From contig CM043957.1 of assembly GCA_014529385.2 (NCBI GenBank), positions 82,989,881 to 83,053,880 on the forward strand: a DNA stretch of 64,000 nt, read 5' to 3'. Numbering within the stretch: the stretch's first letter is position 1; each line of letters starts with the position of its first letter. The DNA comes from Adiantum capillus-veneris. Lineage: Eukaryota; Streptophyta; Polypodiopsida; Polypodiales; Pteridaceae. The translations under genes were made by a program, and so were the position numbers. Shown here one piece after another: positions 32,497-44,504 of the stretch. Under the pieces are notes generated by a model. The model saw only the letters and a list, made by a program, of their open reading frames with translations, did no database searches and was not told the origin of the DNA.

Positions 32497-35400
32497 ATGG
32501 CTCAATCTACGGAGAAAGAGATTTTTGGTGCGTTTACATCCGAAGACAAATTGGATGGTACCAACTATTCCCTTTGGTCTTTTATGGCCAAACATGTTTT
32601 GGTTGGTAAAGGATTGTGGGATTATGTATCTAGAGATGAAGTTCGTCCAGGTAGCATTGCACCTGCCACGCCTGGTCGTGGTGCATGGTTGTGGTGCAGC
32701 TGTTGGTGCAGGACCCTCACAAGTCACTCCAGAGCAAAAGAGATGGGATACTAAAGATGCACAGGCTATGGCTGTGATTGCCTTAACCATAAATAGGACA
32801 ATCACACCACATATCAGATCTTGCAGAACTTCTGAGGATGCTTGGAACACTCTGCAAGCTATGTTTGGAGGAAGAAACACTGCCAGAATAGAGTTTTTGA
32901 AGAAACAACTTGACAAAATACAGATGGACGAAGGTGACGATATTGTCGAGCATCTTACAAAAATCAAGGATCTTAAAGAGCAATTGCTTGGCATTGATGA
33001 AGTGATTCCAGAGAAGGACTTGGTTTCCAAAACACTCAATTCACTACCACCATCTTATTTGACTTTTCAGACTTCTTTGACTCAGTCTTTGCGAGCTAAT
33101 CCTGAGCCTCTTCATTTTGAAGAGTTAGTGGCTTTGCTATTGCAGGAGGATCAATCACGTAAGAACAAGTCTTTACAGGTGGATGGTATGGATCATGCTC
33201 TTGTTGTACAGAACAAAAACAAGGGTAAAGAGAGTGCTCATTACTCCAAGTCTAGTGCAGGACAATCTTCAGAGAAGTCTAAAGGTGATTCCGACAAGTC
33301 CAAGAAGAAAGGTAAATGTCACTACTGCAAGAAACCTGGTCACTACATTAGTGAGTGTAAAAAGCGAATTGCTAAAGAAAAGAAGAAAGAGTCAAGTTTG
33401 GTTGTTTCAGCTTCTGGTGATTCTTCTACAGCTAAAGAAGAGTCTGCAAACTTTGTGCAGGATTCTTATGCTTTCGTAGTATGTTCAGATTTTTCTGCTT
33501 ACAGTGTTGACAAGACACAAATGATTTGGTACTTTGATAGTGGTGCATCCAGGCATATTACTTCAAGGAAGGATTTGTTTTGTTCATTGGATGCAGCTCC
33601 AGCAGGAAAGAAGGTGACATGTGCAAATAATGCTTCTTATCCAATCAAAGGCGTTGGTAAGATTTTGATTACCATTTCAGATGGTTCAGATTTATGCTTG
33701 CCAGATGTCTTATATGTTCCAGGGATCAAGAAGAATTTGTTGTCTGTATCCTCTCTTGCAAAAAATGGTCTTCGGGTCATTTTTGAGAATGACAGATGTG
33801 TTGTACGAGATCGAGAGAATGGTTATTCTCTTATCACTACAGGTACGCTGGAAAATGGACTATTTGTGCTAGATCGTTATGAAAAGCAGATTCAGGTATG
33901 TATTGCAGAAACAAAGACTCAGGCCATGCAGGATGCTGAGTTGTGGCATGCTAGATTTGGGCATGTTAGTTATGGCAGTTTGATGACTTTACAACGTCAT
34001 AATATGGTGCATGATTTGTCTTTATTGGAGATGCCACCAAGACATGTATGTGAAGGTTGCGTTCTTGGAAAGATGCACAGATTTGCATTTTCGCAGGATG
34101 GTTCAGTTAGAGCGACACGAAAGTTGCAGCTTGTACACAGTGATGTATGTGGTCCTATGAGGACGCCATCTATAGGAAACAGCCTTTATTTTGTGACCTT
34201 CATTGATGACTTTTCCAGGTTTTGTTGGGTGTATCCACTCAAAGCAAAGTCAGACGTGTTTGCAGTTTTTCAACATTATGTCGCCATGGTTGAAAATGAA
34301 ACAGGTTGCAAAGTACAGACTCTTCGTACCGATCGAGGAGGTGAATACATGTCAGGTGCATTTAAGGATTTTTTGGGAAAGAAAGGCATTAAACACCAAT
34401 GCACTATGCCATACACACCACAACAGAATGGTGTTGCAGAAAGGAAGAACATGTCTTTAATGGAGACGGCTAGATGTATGCTCAAGGCTAAGAGTTTGCC
34501 TCATAAGCTATGGATGGAGGCAGTTGCTTGTGCAGCACATGTTTTGAACAGGTGTCCTACTCGTGCCTTGAAGACCATTACTCCATATGAAGCTTGGTAT
34601 GACAGAAAACCTTCAGTCAGTTATCTTCGTGTTTTTGGTTGTCTTGCTTATGCTCACATCCCTCAGCAGTTACGTGGGAAGCTTGATGATAAGGCAATCA
34701 AATGTATATTTGTGGGGTACAGTAGTGGAAGTAAAGGTTATAGACTTTACAATCCTACTACAAACAAGATTTTTGAAAGTCGTGATGTAATTTTTGCAGA
34801 AACTACTGCTCAACCTATGGTTGCTTTTGATGTACCTCATATGCAGACACATGATGTATTTGAAGGTTTGCTTCCTTCTTTTGTGGAGAATCAAGAATCA
34901 CAACAGGTTGATAATCTTGATCAATCTTTTGATCAGCATGTGACACCTCATGATGTAGAGGAAAATTTGCGTGAAGAGCAAGAAGTTCTCAGGGAAGAAA
35001 GAACCTTGCCTAAATGGGTTCAGAAAACTTTGCAGGATAGCAAGTTGGATGCACCGTTGCCATAAAAAACACGTGCTGGTACTACTTTTGGCAGAGAGCA
35101 AGTAGATTTGGCTTGCTTTAGCACTCTTTGTGATGCAGATGAGCCTGATTCGTTTGAACAAGCTTTAGAGTGTGTTCAGTGGAAAGATGCTATGCAGCAA
35201 GAAATTGATTCTATTCATAAGAATCATACATGGGATCTAGTGGACTTGCCTACAGGTAAAAAGCCTATTGGTACAAAGTGGGTTTTTAAGGTAAAAAGGA
35301 AACAAGATGGTACTGTTGACAGGTACAAAGCAAGGCTTGTAGCAAAAGGCTATGCGCAACAGAAAGGCATAGATTATGATGAAACCTTTGCTCCCACTTC

Positions 35401-36691
35401 TCGTGCGTCCACAGTTAGATCACTAGTTGCAATTGCTGCTCATCATGGTTGGAAAGTGCATCAGTTGGATATCAAAACTGCTTTTTTGAATGGTGATTTG
35501 CAGGAAGAAGTTTATGTAATTCAACCAAGTGGTTTTGTTGTAAAAGGTCAAGAGCAAAAGGTATGTAGATTGCGTAAAGCTTTGTATGGTCTCAAACAGG
35601 CTCCAAGAGCATGGTATGAGAAGATACATACTTATTTGATTGGCCAGGGATTTCAGAATAGTCCAACAAAAAGTACTTTGTATGTCAAAAAGAGAGATGG
35701 AGTTCTCATTATGCTAACACTTTATGTGGATGATATGCTTCTTACAGGCAATACTGTAGATGAAATTGAAGCGTTTAAAGATGCTTTGAGAAAAACCTTT
35801 GAGATGTCTGATCTTGGTTTGCTACATTATTAATTGGGTATTCAGTTTGTGCAATCAGAGGATGGCATATACATGTTGCAGGCAAAATATTTGCATAAAA
35901 TTTTGGACAAGTTTGGTATGCAAAATTGTAAACCAATCTCTACACCCGTAGAAACTAGATCAAAGTTGAGCATGCACGATGCTGGAGAACCTTTTGATGT
36001 ACATACTTATGCAGCAGCGGTTGGTTGCTTGATATATTTGGCAGGCAACACTCGTCCAGACATTCAATTTGGGGTTTCACAAGCAAGCAGATTTATTCAC
36101 AGCCCAGGTATGCATCATTGGCAGGCTGTGAAGCGCATACTTCGTTACCTTTCAGGTACCCCTAATCTTGCCATGTTCTTTCCAAGGGGGGATATGTATG
36201 GAAAGCACAGTTCTATGCAGCTTCTTGGTTACAGCGATTTAGATTGGGCTGGTGATTTTGACACACGACATTCCACAAGTGGCAATTGTTTTTTCTTGGG
36301 AAATGCATGTATATCTTGGCTAAGCAAGAAGCAACCCACAATGGCTACATCAACTTGTGAAGCTGAGTATAGGGCAACTTTCATGGCAACAGTTGATTGT
36401 GTATGGATACGCAGGTTATTGGCAGATCTTTGTGAGTGTCAACAGGCACCCACTACCATTTTTACTGACAGTCAGAGTGCTATGGCAGTTGCAAGGAATC
36501 CAGTATTTCATGCAAGAAAAAAGCACATAGAGGTTCACTACCACTATGTCAGGGAAAGGCTACATGCAAGGGAGATCACACTAACTTACTGTCCTACACA
36601 GGATAACATTGCAGATCTATTTACGAAGGCGTTATCACGAGAAAAGTTTGAAGCTTTCCGAAAATCTTTGGGCTTACTCTCATACACATGA
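32497..36691 (+). pseudogene. Copia gag-pol polyprotein, broken by one frameshift and two TAA codons
   Basis: The ATG at 32497 starts MAQSTEKEIFGAF and LDGTNYSLWSFMAKHVL, the gag (UBN2/DUF4219-like) start. A frame change at about 32680-32700 moves reading to the frame that then stays open to 35062. Domains: CCHC knuckle CHYCKKPGHYISEC (33317-33358); protease FDSGASRHI (Asp at 33536); GAG-pre-integrase HARFGHVSYGSL; integrase HSDVCGPM, RTDRGGEY, QQNGVAERKN with all three catalytic acids. TAA at 35063-35065 and TAA at 35831-35833 interrupt the same frame. RT has KARLVAKGYAQ, QLDIKTAFLNG and YVDD (35723-35734). RNase H has DLDWAGD, STCEAEY and TDSQSAM. Confidence 0.92.
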
Positions 36692-36723
36692 TGATCTGCT
36701 ACCTTGTACAGATTCACACTATC

Positions 36724-36738
36724 ACTACAAGGGGGATT
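36724..36738 (+). promoter_or_regulatory. Copia polypurine tract
   Basis: ACTACAAGGGGGATT lies directly before the 3' LTR, the usual primer for plus-strand synthesis. Confidence 0.85.
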
Positions 36739-37015
36739 TGTAGACATGTAGTAGTGTTAGTGTGTATACGCGCTTCACCAGGGGCACTTTTCTCCCACTG
36801 GGTTTTTCCCCCTGGACATCTGGTGTGAAAGGACACCTTATCTCTTAGGGTTTCATATAAGCTTTGTAGCTCTGAGTTTATATACTCTATTATTCTAATA
36901 CAGAGAGACAGACTACAGAGATCTCGTACGCAAGCTCTGTGTCTTCTCCTTCTCCATCTTCTTCCTACTCTGAGTTGTTGTCTTCCTTCTGTTTCCTGTT
37001 TCATCATCTTTAACA
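36739..37015 (+). repeat. Copia 3' LTR
   Basis: 277 bp, 98.6% identical to the 5' LTR, followed by the AGCTC target copy at 37016-37020. Confidence 0.95.
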
Positions 37016-37061
37016 AGCTCCTCTCACCAAGGTACACGTCTCAACACGAGATCAGTCCCTT

Positions 37062-37244
37062 TCATGTACAAGACATCTTTTGCAAGGTGATCTCTAAAGA
37101 AAAATGTCCGCCACATGGGCCTTCACGATTCTCTTCCAACACTCTATAAAGCTCCTCCCGCCAAGGTACACGTCTCAACACGAGATCAGTCCCTTTCATG
37201 TACAAGACATCACCAATCAATTTGTACTTGGATGCTCTACACAC
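37062..37244 (-). pseudogene. Tat-2 integrase finger, N-terminal side
   Basis: Reads YKLIGDVLYMKGTDLVLRRVP then ELYRVLEENREGPCGGHFS, equivalent to the segment before the integrase finger in Tat-1 (VNEDLYCRGKDAVLRRVP). The same GGHFS stretch is found again left of copia because of the 134-bp duplication. Confidence 0.85.
37077..37210 (-). repeat. Intact second copy of the 134-bp tandem duplication in Tat-2
   Basis: Copies end at AGACAT (37076 and 37210). Because 134 is not a multiple of three, the duplication itself shifts the Tat-2 integrase frame. Confidence 0.9.
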
Positions 37245-37286
37245 AAAACCATACTTCTTAGACTTCTTAATGTCCTTCGGAATGAT

Positions 37287-37800
37287 TCATGTTAGCAAAA
37301 ACTCCTCTTCTAGAGCCAAACTTTCCCAGCCACAATAAAGAGGTAAATTAGTCCTTAACACAAATAGCTCCCCAATCATGCTTTGAGCTGCTTCATGTGC
37401 CTCTCCATTTAGAGCACGTTCAATGTGTTTGATGCTCCATGCTTCAAACTTTTTTAATAGGCCTTGAGTTTTGAAACACATTCCTTCAATGAGGTGTTCT
37501 TGCTGATCCACACACCCAACACTTGCTTCACAACTAACAAGGCATCACCTTTTATGCTCAACCTTCTAATCCCATGCTTCAAAAAAATGTGTAATCCGGC
37601 TTCCAAAGTAGCATATTCAGCCTCATTGTTACTATAAGCATCCAATTTGAACCCTCTCTTGCACACTAGCTTCCCCTCTGGATCGTAAAGTGCTATACCC
37701 CCTGAAGCCGCATCATGGCTCTTTCTGTATGAACCATCAAAGAACAACACATGTGCATTGCTGATCTCTGGTACTTCTTCAACTACCCTTCTCACCACCT
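37287..37800 (-). pseudogene. Tat-2 second (archaeal-type) RNase H
   Basis: At about 37740 the frame reads LFFDGSYRKSHDAASGGIAL (first catalytic Asp), then SNNEAEYATLEAGL (Glu) and IKGDALLVV (Asp), the RNase H set. A frame change near 37500 separates the last part (HIERALNGEAHEAA). Position between RNase H and integrase matches Tat-1. Confidence 0.85.
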
Positions 37801-37991
37801 CTTCTTTAACAAGAAGGGGATTCTCCTTGTGTAAGTCAACAAATCAGCTAGGGTAGCTCTTGTATTGTCTTCCACTAAAAAGAGAACTCAAACTCTTGCA
37901 ACTCAATTACCCATTTCTTGACCACATTTGACATGTTAGTGCCATTAATTAACTGTGGCAAAAATGTGTAACTCGTTAAAAAAACAAAAGG

Positions 37992-39300
37992 TCATGGTAG
38001 TAAATAATGACGAAATCGTTGACAAGCAAATATTACACTGGCCATCAATAGCTCTACTTCCAACAATTTTCTTTCTGCTACCAACTTCACTCGGCTTGCA
38101 CAATACACTGGCCTCATATAATGGCTGCCCTTCCCCTTTTGCAATAGCATGGCTCCAATGGCATCATCCCCCACTGATGGATTTACGTAAAACACTTGCT
38201 CCCAATAAGGAGCCTACCTGGCTGACAGCCCCCCTAACACCTCTTGAAACACTTCTTCACACTTATCATCCCATTGCAATGGGTCATGATTTGCCACTGG
38301 TTGTAATGGATAAAGGAGATGTGAAGACAATAAATAAATCGCGCCATATACTTCACTTTGTGTATAGAGGTTGCCAATTGCTTTGTACTCTTAGGTGATG
38401 GAAGAAGACTAATAGACTTAACCTTGTCTGGATCATCCTCAATGCCGTTTTTGGACACCATATGGCCTAATAACTTCACCCTTGACTGTGCTAGATGACA
38501 TTTCTTTGGATTTAGTTGTCCTCCACATTGATCATGTCGAGCCAATACCATCTGCAGCTTCTCACGGTGCTCAACCCTACTGCTATAGACAGAAAGTCGT
38601 CCATAAAATCTTTAACACAACTACCAATGAATGGTGACAATACCCAATTTTCTCTCTCTTGATAGAAGGATGCCCCATTTGACAACTCAAATGGCCCATG
38701 GTGTAATGAAAGTTGTCTTTGTTCGGTCTTTAAGAGCAATCTTCAATTGAAAATAGCATGAAAAACCATATCACACACTGTACCTCTCATAACCTGCCAC
38801 CACTGAATCCAAGATCTGATCGATGAATGGAAGAGGATATGGGTTCTTCTTAGTGGCTACCTTTAAGGGTTTAAAATCTACACAAATCCTCCACTTTCCA
38901 TCGTTCTTTGGACTGACCACTACTGGACTCACCCATTCTATGGTCTCCACTAGGACTATGAACCCTGCCTTCAATAACTTGTCCACCTCTTCCCGCAAGG
39001 CTTCCATCCGCTCTTGACCCATCCTTCTTAGCCTTTGTTGTACTAGCTTAGCACCTTCCTTTAGCTCTATATGCATCTCTTCTCCTTTGAACCCTCTAAT
39101 CTCTTCATATGAAGTAACGAATAAATAAGGAAAACTAGCCAGCATGTGCAAATATATCTCCTTCTCCATAGCTAAGAGGTCTCCACTGATCATTTGTGTC
39201 ATCAATTTCTGCTTCTTTGAAAATTCAACTTTGGTTTGCATCAGCCCTTCAATCACTTCATAAGGCCCTTCACTTTCATCTTCAATCTCATTTGCAAATG
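37992..39300 (-). pseudogene. Tat-2 reverse transcriptase and first RNase H
   Basis: 39256-38771 gives LVQQRLRRMGQERMEALREEV, KAGFIVLVE, WVSPVVVSP and KWRICVDFKPL. After a deletion or frame change, 38739-38580 shows GHLSCQMGHPS-type decay of the PFG motif and FMDDF, the catalytic box. 38551-38400 holds GGQLNPKKCHLAQSRVKLLGHMVS. RNase H starts FYVNPSVGDDAIGAMLLQKG at 38195. Many breaks. Confidence 0.85.
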
Positions 39301-39412
39301 CAACTAAACCAGACTCATGGATTTATTTCTCCATCAAAAGAAATGCAACATCAACATCCTCACCACTGCAGGTAGTACTATCACTGTCCTCGTCAGACAG
39401 TGTCGAATAGTC

Positions 39413-40440
39413 TTAATCACTAGACTCATCCTCATCTTCATAAAGTTCCTCCAATAGTTTCCTTGTGTCCATATTATATAGCTTCTTGGAACCTGTCTTT
39501 CCATAGAGGCTAATCGTATCACGTCTCCAATCTTGAACAGCTTCCACTACTCGTAACCATGGTCTACCCAGTATAATAGGATATGCTCCCAACCCCACTG
39601 GCATCACATGAAAATCAACCACCACCTTTGCATCATACGCCTCCACTTCTAAGCTCTTCACAACACCCAAACATTTTACTTTTTGATGGTTTGCCAATCT
39701 GATCCGGAAGCCTTGATACACTGTAAGACCCATCTTCTCAACGCATGAGTGTGTTATAACACATATTTGGGCTCCGCTATCAACATAACATTGTCCCAGA
39801 TTTTTTCTTCTGTGCCACACATCTACTATTGGGCAAATGTCTGGTAGCTCATCCATCACCAACACCTTCACTGAACCTCTCTCTGGTTCTTTCTCCATTG
39901 GGTTAACCATCCTCTTCCACTGTCGCTTTAGCTTAGGCACCATCTCTATAAGCTGCCCAAAAATAACATTTTCTTTCCTGCTTGTCAGATCCTCCTTCAA
40001 GTCATAAATTGCCCATCTCCTAGTGGAAAAATCTGAAACATGAAACTTGTGACGAGCCCTTCTTTTCCTCTTGGCCTTGACATCCTCGTCTTCATGGCTC
40101 TTTCCCTTCTTCTTACTAGGACCTGCACCATTTCTTCCTTCCTTATCCTGTGTGGCCCTCTTCCCAATAGGCATCACTAATGTATCCTCCAGCTTTGCTG
40201 CCTTCTCCAAAGTGACCACACTTAACCATTTTGTATTTCCCTTTTCCTCTTGGGTTAATCCATTGGTTCCTTCTCCCTTAATTTCAATGCCATAATCATT
40301 TGACCTAGTTAGCACTTGTCTTGGCAATGGATACATGTCTTCGCCCCTTCTTGGTGGCTTATTACATTGTGGGCTGATGTGGCCCAACTCTTCGCAATTA
40401 TAACACGTGGACGTCTACCTCCAAACCCTACCATTGCTTT
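39413..40440 (-). pseudogene. Tat-2 gag knuckle and protease
   Basis: The end of a CCHC knuckle (GHISPQC) is at about 40387. A long basic, lysine-rich linker follows, then the protease with CYVDSGAQICVITHS (intact Asp-Ser-Gly) and YPIILGRPWL. The frame stays open for 324 codons. Tat-1 has Gly-Gly in the active-site position where this copy has Ser-Gly. Confidence 0.85.
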
Positions 40441-40501
40441 GTCCAACTCCATTCCTGGGTTTTGCTTCACCTCCTGGCTAATTTGCAAACCTCACACGAC
40501 C

Positions 40502-41260
40502 TCAATTATTTCCCACATTACCTAGCATGTTTAAACTGAGATTCTTCATTAAGTCTACCACTTGCCTCATGTCTTGCCTTAGCCCATCATCTTGCACTAC
40601 TGTAGTGACCACTGCTGGCATAACCCGAGGAGTAACAGAAACCACTGGTTCATGATGAACCCCTGGCATGCGACCTTGCAAAGAATCCATAGGCTGAAAT
40701 TCAAACATCCTGGGCAAAGACTCTACTCCTAGTTGGCTCATTCTTCTCAACTTCCACTCTTTGTTCCTGGCTACATCTAGTGCATCTTCATATGTCCTAG
40801 GCTTCTTTAGCAACGTATATTCTCCCAAAGACGAGAGCCAAGAACCTGTCCTTCTTCATCATGTCAGGTGGGGATACTGTGGTGCTAAGGCCTTGCACAT
40901 CCGCTCCCATGCCATTGAAAACTTACGTATGTACTCATCTAATGGCTCACCTTCCCTTTGAATCAAGCCCTGTACTTCTTGCCACACTTTGTCAGGATCT
41001 TCTGTCTTCACAAACTCCACTTCCAGTCCATGCCTTAGATTGTCCCAACTTAATCTCATAGGTGGATCAGTCGCACGCAACCCCTCTTCAAATGCTTTGG
41101 ACCAAACTCGTGCATCACTCTTCAAAAAAATATGGAGAAGACGTAACATCTGTGCAGGATCGTGAATCTAGTTGCTAATGCAAGCCACCTTCATCTTTTC
41201 CAAAAAGTCTTCCACATCTTCATCACTTCTTCCATGAAATTCCGGATAAGAGAAAGCCAT
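40502..41260 (-). pseudogene. Tat-2 gag, N-terminal part
   Basis: Starts at ATG 41260 with MAFSYPEFHGRSDEDVEDFL, parallel to Tat-1 gag MAFPNFYGKPGEVAPDFL. TAG at 41168-41170 (codon 31) interrupts it. The frame goes on LLHIFLKSDARVWSKAF and LSWDNLRHGLEVEF to 40859, where frame changes occur, then TYEDALDVARNKEWKLRRM. This is the retrotransposon gag helical domain. Confidence 0.85.
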
Positions 41261-41364
41261 GGCTACCCAAGTTTCAATGCTTTGAGAACCCCTTCAAACA
41301 CAGGTGCAAGAACCCAAAATTTTTTACTGACTCAATCCGCAGAAACTTCAATGGAGCTCAAGCT

Positions 41365-41583
41365 TTAGAAAAGGATGAACACATGCACATCAAATGAGTG
41401 TTCATAGTTAATCATCGGAATTACAACAGGCAAAGGAGATTCCAGTATCTCTTTTAATCTTCTTGGCCCAAATATAAAGACCATGCGTTGTTGGTAAAAA
41501 ATGTTCCTGTCCACATGAACATTTATTTGGATTCTTTGTGCAAAATAAAAAGGAGTGAACTGAGGTTCGTCGTGATTATCCAT
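41365..41583 (-). CDS. Conserved 72-residue ORF upstream of gag in Tat-2
   Basis: ATG at 41583 opens an intact 72-codon frame while gag and pol of the same element are broken. It matches the 75-residue ORF of Tat-1 at about 54% identity, including IFYQQR, HSFDV and the terminal FILF. It ends about 100 bases before the gag ATG. No known domain. Confidence 0.6.
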   Translation of the reverse strand: MDNHDEPQFTPFYFAQRIQINVHVDRNIFYQQRMVFIFGPRRLKEILESPLPVVIPMINYEHSFDVHVFILF

Positions 41584-42251
41584 TAAAGGCCAACCATGCA
41601 GCTCCCAAGAAAGCACACTTGACCAATTACCCTCTCATTTTGCTAGAATTTCAGCAACATAACAATATAATGGCTCAAAGGACCAAAAAACCAGCCATCA
41701 CAACTTGAAAAACTTTTGGCAGAGTTTCTCCAAAATTTGAGCAGTAGAAACCCAAAATATATATTGTATATGTATCAAGCATCAAGTAGGAATCACTAGT
41801 ACATCGCCTATGGCGAGGTCATGAAAAGGGTGATCCAGTCATCTGTATCACCGAAAGGATCTCACACTTGAGGATCCTCCAGCTCAATAAAACCTCACCA
41901 CGACCCTCTCACAAAGGTTTATGCAAATATAGTATAGTCAAGTCTCAAAAATGACTTCCTTCCAGACCAAGTCTCAGAAATGACTGGGACTGCCAAATAA
42001 AGCCAAGTATAGCTCCACAAAAGTGTACAATGGCAGTATCCACAAGCAACGTATAATACCAAAGAATGCGCTCAAACGAGCGCCAAATGATGCAGACCCA
42101 TGACAACTGCAAGTGACTCCCACTTGCCTGTATATCACTCTACTCCAGCTACTTGTACCTGTATCTTGTAACCTATAACCTGTAATCTGTAATCTGTAAT
42201 CTCGAAGTTGAAGGTACTCGAAGAAGATCCTCCGTAGGGCCACCAAAAGAG
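41584..42251 (-). other. Tat-2 leader with primer site
   Basis: In element orientation the LTR is followed by CTC and then TTTTGGTGGCCCTACGGA (about 42231-42248), like Tat-1. A triple TGTAATC heptamer run lies near 42180-42201. I could not align the rest with the Tat-1 leader frames. Confidence 0.6.
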
Positions 42252-42460
42252 TGTGAGCGGGATGAGAACACACACAACGCCTCTATAATCACCCGACATA
42301 CACTCTTGGGATAACACACACCCACACACACACACACACACATACACACACTATATGGGGCACCACTCGGCTTACACAACCACCTAACCGAGACAAGGAA
42401 CATACCGATGGAGTGAGAAGAGAGAGACTATCCATTTGTCCACTCAACACAGACACAGAC

Positions 42461-42491
<31 letters not shown>

Positions 42492-43483
42492 AATCAGCTC
42501 AAAGGAGGAATATTTCTGATGCGTAGATACAATTGAGCTTGGGCCGACACCAATGGGGCAAATAGCTCACACCATATGGATTAAATATGCCAGATACAAT
42601 CACAAATTTGAGCAGAGGCTTCGCTCACATGAGAAACTTACACATCCAAAACAGCAGGAAAACAACGAGGAATTGGGCAAAATGGACAACGCCATTGCAT
42701 TAGGAACAACCAAAAACCCCACTCTACAATATCAAAGTGTTCAAATCCAAGCTTGGATGAGCAGTTCATGGTCAAAATAAGCTCCAAAAATGGAAAAAAC
42801 TAGGTAGCAGCTCTTCATCCTCTTCTCTCCACGTTTTTTTGGTTTTTTGCTCAGGTTTTCTAGTATCTACACTTCACTTTATCCCTTCGGCACCTTTTGA
42901 CTTTTGATTGACCTCCAACGGACCACGAATATGCCAAAAAATGGCACGCAATGCATTTTTGTTACATCCATCCGCACACCTTGCACTCAACTTTTCCCAA
43001 TAATGCATCCCACAATCACGTGAAGTGACCCCCAAATATAGTTCTCATGATGACCTTTCTGCATAATTCATCACAAGAAAACACTCCCATTGTGTTCTCA
43101 CTTATCCATGTGCAAGTCTTGATCCCATTCATCCTCCTGACGCCACCGGATGGCATCTGACGCACCTGCTTACCTCATGGCGTGGGCCCGCTGATAGCTT
43201 CCTCGAGAAGTTTTACGCTCCACCAACTCCTCATTATTATAGAAAAACACGTTGATACTGGTGATGATGAAAATTGATGTACTATGTACACGCTGTCCTA
43301 CCTATACACATATGGGCCCCACATAACCACTTGGCTCTGGAAAATGGAAAATTCTTTATTCGATGCACCATACATGTGTATGTACATATGTGCAATCACT
43401 TCTTCCAATAAACTCCTATTCGATGCACCATACATGTGTATGTACATATGTGCAATCACTTCTTCCAATAAACTCCTATAACA
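42252..43483 (-). repeat. Tat-2 5' LTR
   Basis: 1232 bp. It differs from the 3' LTR by many substitutions and by a 60-bp tandem duplication at its outer end (units starting 43358 and 43418), which includes the terminal AAACTCCTA segment. CA microsatellites lie at about 42308-42350 and 42450-42493. Confidence 0.88.
43358..43477 (+). repeat. 60-bp tandem duplication in the Tat-2 5' LTR
   Basis: Two essentially identical 60-base units starting ATTCGATGCACCATACATG. The 3' LTR has one copy. Confidence 0.92.
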
Positions 43484-43882
43484 ACGTGTCTCTTTTTAAA
43501 CCATGTTATTTTGTTCTAACAATTGTGTAGGCACGAAATTTGTCCAAGGATGACAAAGAAACTACATTAATGAAATGACTAAATCTCAAGAAAGTACAAG
43601 ACTTGTACCACTTGATTAAGCAACGTTTTTTGCTATGCAAAAATCAAATAGTTTCCTCTAGAAGAGAGCAAATGAGGATGCTAATACTTACACTATGTGT
43701 GAAGATTAGTTACATGGCTTTTGCTAGAAGACCTGATTATTTTTTGATTTTGAAAAAGTTGGCTCTTTATCCATGGAGGATATCATTGTAACAAATGACA
43801 AGTAGTTTTATAATCCAACCACGTGATTTAAAAACTGTAGCATGTAACACACAAGCTGGCTAAATTTCATTTGTTGTACTCA

Positions 43883-44165
43883 TAACTATCATTATGAATC
43901 TTAGTCTCCTAATGTTGAAGCAAACTCTCCTATCTTGTTTGCTCATGGAAAAATTTCTAGATGAATTACTAGTTTGTGTCTACATGTTTCTTAATGAATT
44001 ATTAGGTGAACTACTAGGTCGTTTATAACTATCATTATGAATCAAGCCTACTTTAGTCTCCTAATGTTGAAGCAAACTCTCCTATCTTGTTTGCTCATGG
44101 AAAAATTTCTAGATGAATTACTAGTTTGTATCTACATGTTTCTTAATGAATTATTAGGTTAACTA
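43883..44165 (+). repeat. Tandem duplication, about 140 bp, two copies
   Basis: TAACTATCATTATGAATC starts at 43883 and again near 44025; both continue through CTCCTAATGTTGAAGCAAAC and GAATTACTAGTTTGT. The surrounding DNA to about 44830 keeps related ACTAG-containing motifs (GATGACTTACTAGTTTG, CTACTAGGTCGT). Confidence 0.85.
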
Positions 44166-44184
44166 TTGGTCACACACCTACTAG

Positions 44185-44396
44185 CTCTTCTTTTAAAAAA
44201 ATGTATTACTTGGAATATTCCTCCCCCTTCGCACCATCTGAGCTTGCCTCTGCACTTGTCCCCACTTTTCTCCTCTTCCCCTGCTTCCATTCCCTTCTCT
44301 TGTCCTAGATTTTGCAACGCTCTGCGGCAGAAACTCCTTGCCTATGAAGAAAGAGACTACCATGCTTCCCACTGCAGCTCTGCTCAAAATGGCACG

Positions 44397-44445
<49 letters not shown>

Positions 44446-44466
44446 CACACTCGAGCTTGTTGAATG

Positions 44467-44504
<38 letters not shown>

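Larger units (their letters stand above)
31821..37015 (+). mobile_element. Ty1/copia LTR retrotransposon, recent insertion into Tat-2
   Basis: A 5195-bp element with 277-bp LTRs, an initiator-Met primer site, gag-protease-integrase-RT-RNase H order, a purine tract and a perfect 5-bp target duplication. The LTRs differ at four sites (98.6% identity). The coding frame nevertheless has one frame change and two in-frame TAA codons, so this copy probably moved with proteins supplied by another copy or decayed after insertion. Sublineage not assigned. Confidence 0.95.
29458..43483 (-). mobile_element. Tat-2: older Tat-type Ty3/gypsy element, minus strand, containing a copia insertion
   Basis: Direct long repeats at 29458-30622 and 42252-43483 bound minus-strand remnants in the order primer site, small conserved ORF, gag, protease, reverse transcriptase, RNase H, archaeal-type RNase H, integrase. 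The LTRs start TGTTAGGAG and end GCTCACA in element orientation. ACGT flanks both outer ends (29454-29457, 43484-43487), a possible target duplication of 4-5 bases. In a 245-base stretch compared by eye the LTRs are about 90% identical, so Tat-2 is clearly older than Tat-1. Net length without the copia insertion is about 8.8 kb. Confidence 0.9.
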
